DNA from: Cytophagales bacterium
Lineage (GTDB): Bacteria > Bacteroidota > Bacteroidia > Cytophagales > Bernardetiaceae
Reading direction: 5' to 3'
DNA length: 64,000 nt
NCBI GenBank assembly: GCA_013299045.1
Contig: JAAFJX010000018.1
Span: 1-64,000 of the forward strand
The translations under genes and the position numbers were made by a program. Shown here in pieces: positions 62,967 through 64,000 of this stretch. The notes beneath the pieces were generated by a model, which had not been told where the DNA came from, did not search any database, and saw only the letters and a list, made by a program, of their open reading frames with translations. Numbering within the stretch: the stretch's first letter is position 1; every line of letters begins with the position of its first letter.

Positions 62967-63635
62967 CTATAATTTTTGTATTTTCTGCTTTTTTTGGCTT
63001 ATCAAAAACCATATAAAAGCTCCTAAGCCCAGCAAAAAGCAAGCACTTAGCTGGAATCTTAAATCATAACCTGCCCAATAGAAGCCAATAATGATGAGCC
63101 AAAAAACAAGCCCTAAAATTTCCCAATAAGGCTTCCGCATGAGGTCAAAAACAGGCACGCTGTGCTGCTTTTCTGTGCTGTAAGGCTTGATAAGAAACAG
63201 CCAGCGTTCTGCCTCCCATAAGAGTAAAAAGATGGTGGCTAAAAGCATAAGGCCAGTAATTATAGGCGTGCCCCTAAAATCGTAGGAAAGCGTGATAACG
63301 AAAATATTAAGAATCATACCAAAGAACATAGTAGCGCCGAGTGTGGCAAAGCGTTGCGTCATGAGCAAGCTCCCGGCCAGAAGTTGTACCCAGCCAATAA
63401 AGTTCCAATAAAGACCAGACTCTGCCATCACGCGAAAGAACAGTTGAAAAGGCTGTAGTTCGTCTAGGGGCGTGTTTTCTGTTGAGGCCACTGGTCTCGG
63501 ACTGAGCGCCAACTTATCCATACCGACAGCTGCCATAACAAAAGCTCCACCAATTAGGTAGCGCAAGTAGATTGTAAATATTTGCAGAGCAGTAAATTGC
63601 CTCAGGTAAGACACTAATTGAAGAAAAGATTTCAT
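62967..63635 (-). CDS. DoxX-like membrane protein
   Basis: 222 residues with about five or six hydrophobic helices, similar in layout to DoxX/TQO-subunit-like proteins (YLRYLIGGAFVMAAVGMDKL opening, GWVQLLAGSLLM). The biochemical role of the family is not settled. It is followed upstream on the minus strand by another membrane gene after about 60 bases, which may belong to the same unit. Confidence 0.72.
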   Translation of the reverse strand: MKSFLQLVSYLRQFTALQIFTIYLRYLIGGAFVMAAVGMDKLALSPRPVASTENTPLDELQPFQLFFRVMAESGLYWNFIGWVQLLAGSLLMTQRFATLGATMFFGMILNIFVITLSYDFRGTPIITGLMLLATIFLLLWEAERWLFLIKPYSTEKQHSVPVFDLMRKPYWEILGLVFWLIIIGFYWAGYDLRFQLSACFLLGLGAFIWFLISQKKQKIQKL

Positions 63636-63696
63636 GTTTATAATGCGCTTCTATTAAGTAAGGTAGCTGACCCCAGTAAAGCGACCATAACAAAGC

Positions 63697-64000
63697 CTAA
63701 ACCTTGAGCGGTGCTGGACTAAAGCATAATATAAAAACAAGAATAGAAAACCATGCAAGCACTTTTTGAGTAGATGTGAGCGGGCTTTCACGATAGGCAG
63801 GAGGGTGATAGAGCTTGGCTACACGGCCTACAAGCAAAGCCATAATCAGCCAGCCACTATAGCCGTCCGCATCTGCCCAAACCAAGCGCAAACAAAATTG
63901 CCCCATGAAGACCAACAGCGCCAAAACTGCTACTTTGCCTTTGTCCGTAGAAATTTCGTAGAAAACTAAAAAGAGATATGCGAGATAAAGCAAATTGCTA
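63697..64000 (-). CDS. Membrane protein, cut by the window end
   Basis: About 100 residues of a small protein with about three membrane helices (LAYLFLVFYEIS, VLALLVFMGQFCLRLVW, VLAWFSILVFILCFS). The frame is open to the last base on the minus strand, so the true start lies beyond 64000 or at a TTG near 63993. No family recognised. It could form a unit with the DoxX-like gene. Confidence 0.55.
   Translation of the reverse strand, partial: SNLLYLAYLFLVFYEISTDKGKVAVLALLVFMGQFCLRLVWADADGYSGWLIMALLVGRVAKLYHPPAYRESPLTSTQKVLAWFSILVFILCFSPAPLKV

Overview
The window looks like a chromosomal segment of a Bacteroidota bacterium, most likely of the Cytophagales type; I cannot name the genus. The evidence is: many upstream regions carry the Bacteroidota -7 promoter box TAnnTTTG and no clear Shine-Dalgarno sequence; the gene content includes BatD, DUF5777 and DUF5723 outer-membrane proteins, YceI proteins, an archaeal-type ProRS, a catalytically eroded dihydroorotase homologue and S9 peptidases; and signal peptides and lipoboxes are typical of the phylum. 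Most of the window is ordinary housekeeping DNA of moderate GC, with short AT-rich, eroded patches between gene blocks.

Layout. 1-627: broken lipoprotein start at the edge, then a regulatory region for proS. 628-2894: proS and a lipoprotein, each with a terminator. 2895-4264: decay zone holding an IS630-type transposase N-terminus joined to a frameshifted ccmB remnant, then a 460-bp inverted-repeat element. 4265-11578: DPP IV peptidase, YceI, BatD, a leucine-rich-repeat protein, prmC and a PH-domain membrane protein. 11778-16016: gapA, a TPR/SpoIIE-type phosphatase and kdsA. 16347-24806: an atypical ABC transporter whose ATPase motifs are mostly lost, small regulators, leuS-tyrS, rnc and tRNA-Thr. 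25327-28331: glycosyltransferase 9, M48 lipoprotein protease and a DUF2520 protein. 28534-37235, all minus strand: sucA, acyl-CoA dehydrogenase, LpxL-type acyltransferase with a DUF5723 protein, and rpsA. 37236-38243: a second copy of the inverted-repeat element. 38244-44428, minus strand: leucine dehydrogenase, oligopeptidase B, rimO and pyrC'. 44745-47982: hydrolase, lipoprotein, and a DUF5777/YceI pair. 48032-49836: third repeat copy and a frameshifted arsR-SRPBCC-DoxX operon. 50072-57292: hpf, glycosyltransferases, a low-GC islet with a broken gene and a PD-(D/E)XK nuclease, thymidine kinase and a saccharopine-dehydrogenase-like reductase. 57579-62279: giant WG-repeat protein, pdxJ and GT2. 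62280-64000: an AT-rich stretch with about ten 21-bp tandem repeats, then two DoxX/membrane genes, the last cut by the window end.

Functional themes are translation (ProRS, LeuRS, TyrRS, tRNA-Thr, S1, PrmC, RimO, HPF, RNase III), envelope biogenesis (KdsA, LpxL, GT2/GT4/GT9, lipoproteins) and central metabolism (GAPDH, 2-oxoglutarate dehydrogenase E1, acyl-CoA and leucine dehydrogenases). The least explained item is a dispersed element family: three long copies at 3730-4189, 37683-38114 and 48032-48463 plus short remnants, with about 14-bp inverted ends, a TA flank and a nested set of palindromes inside. I found no complete new multi-gene system.
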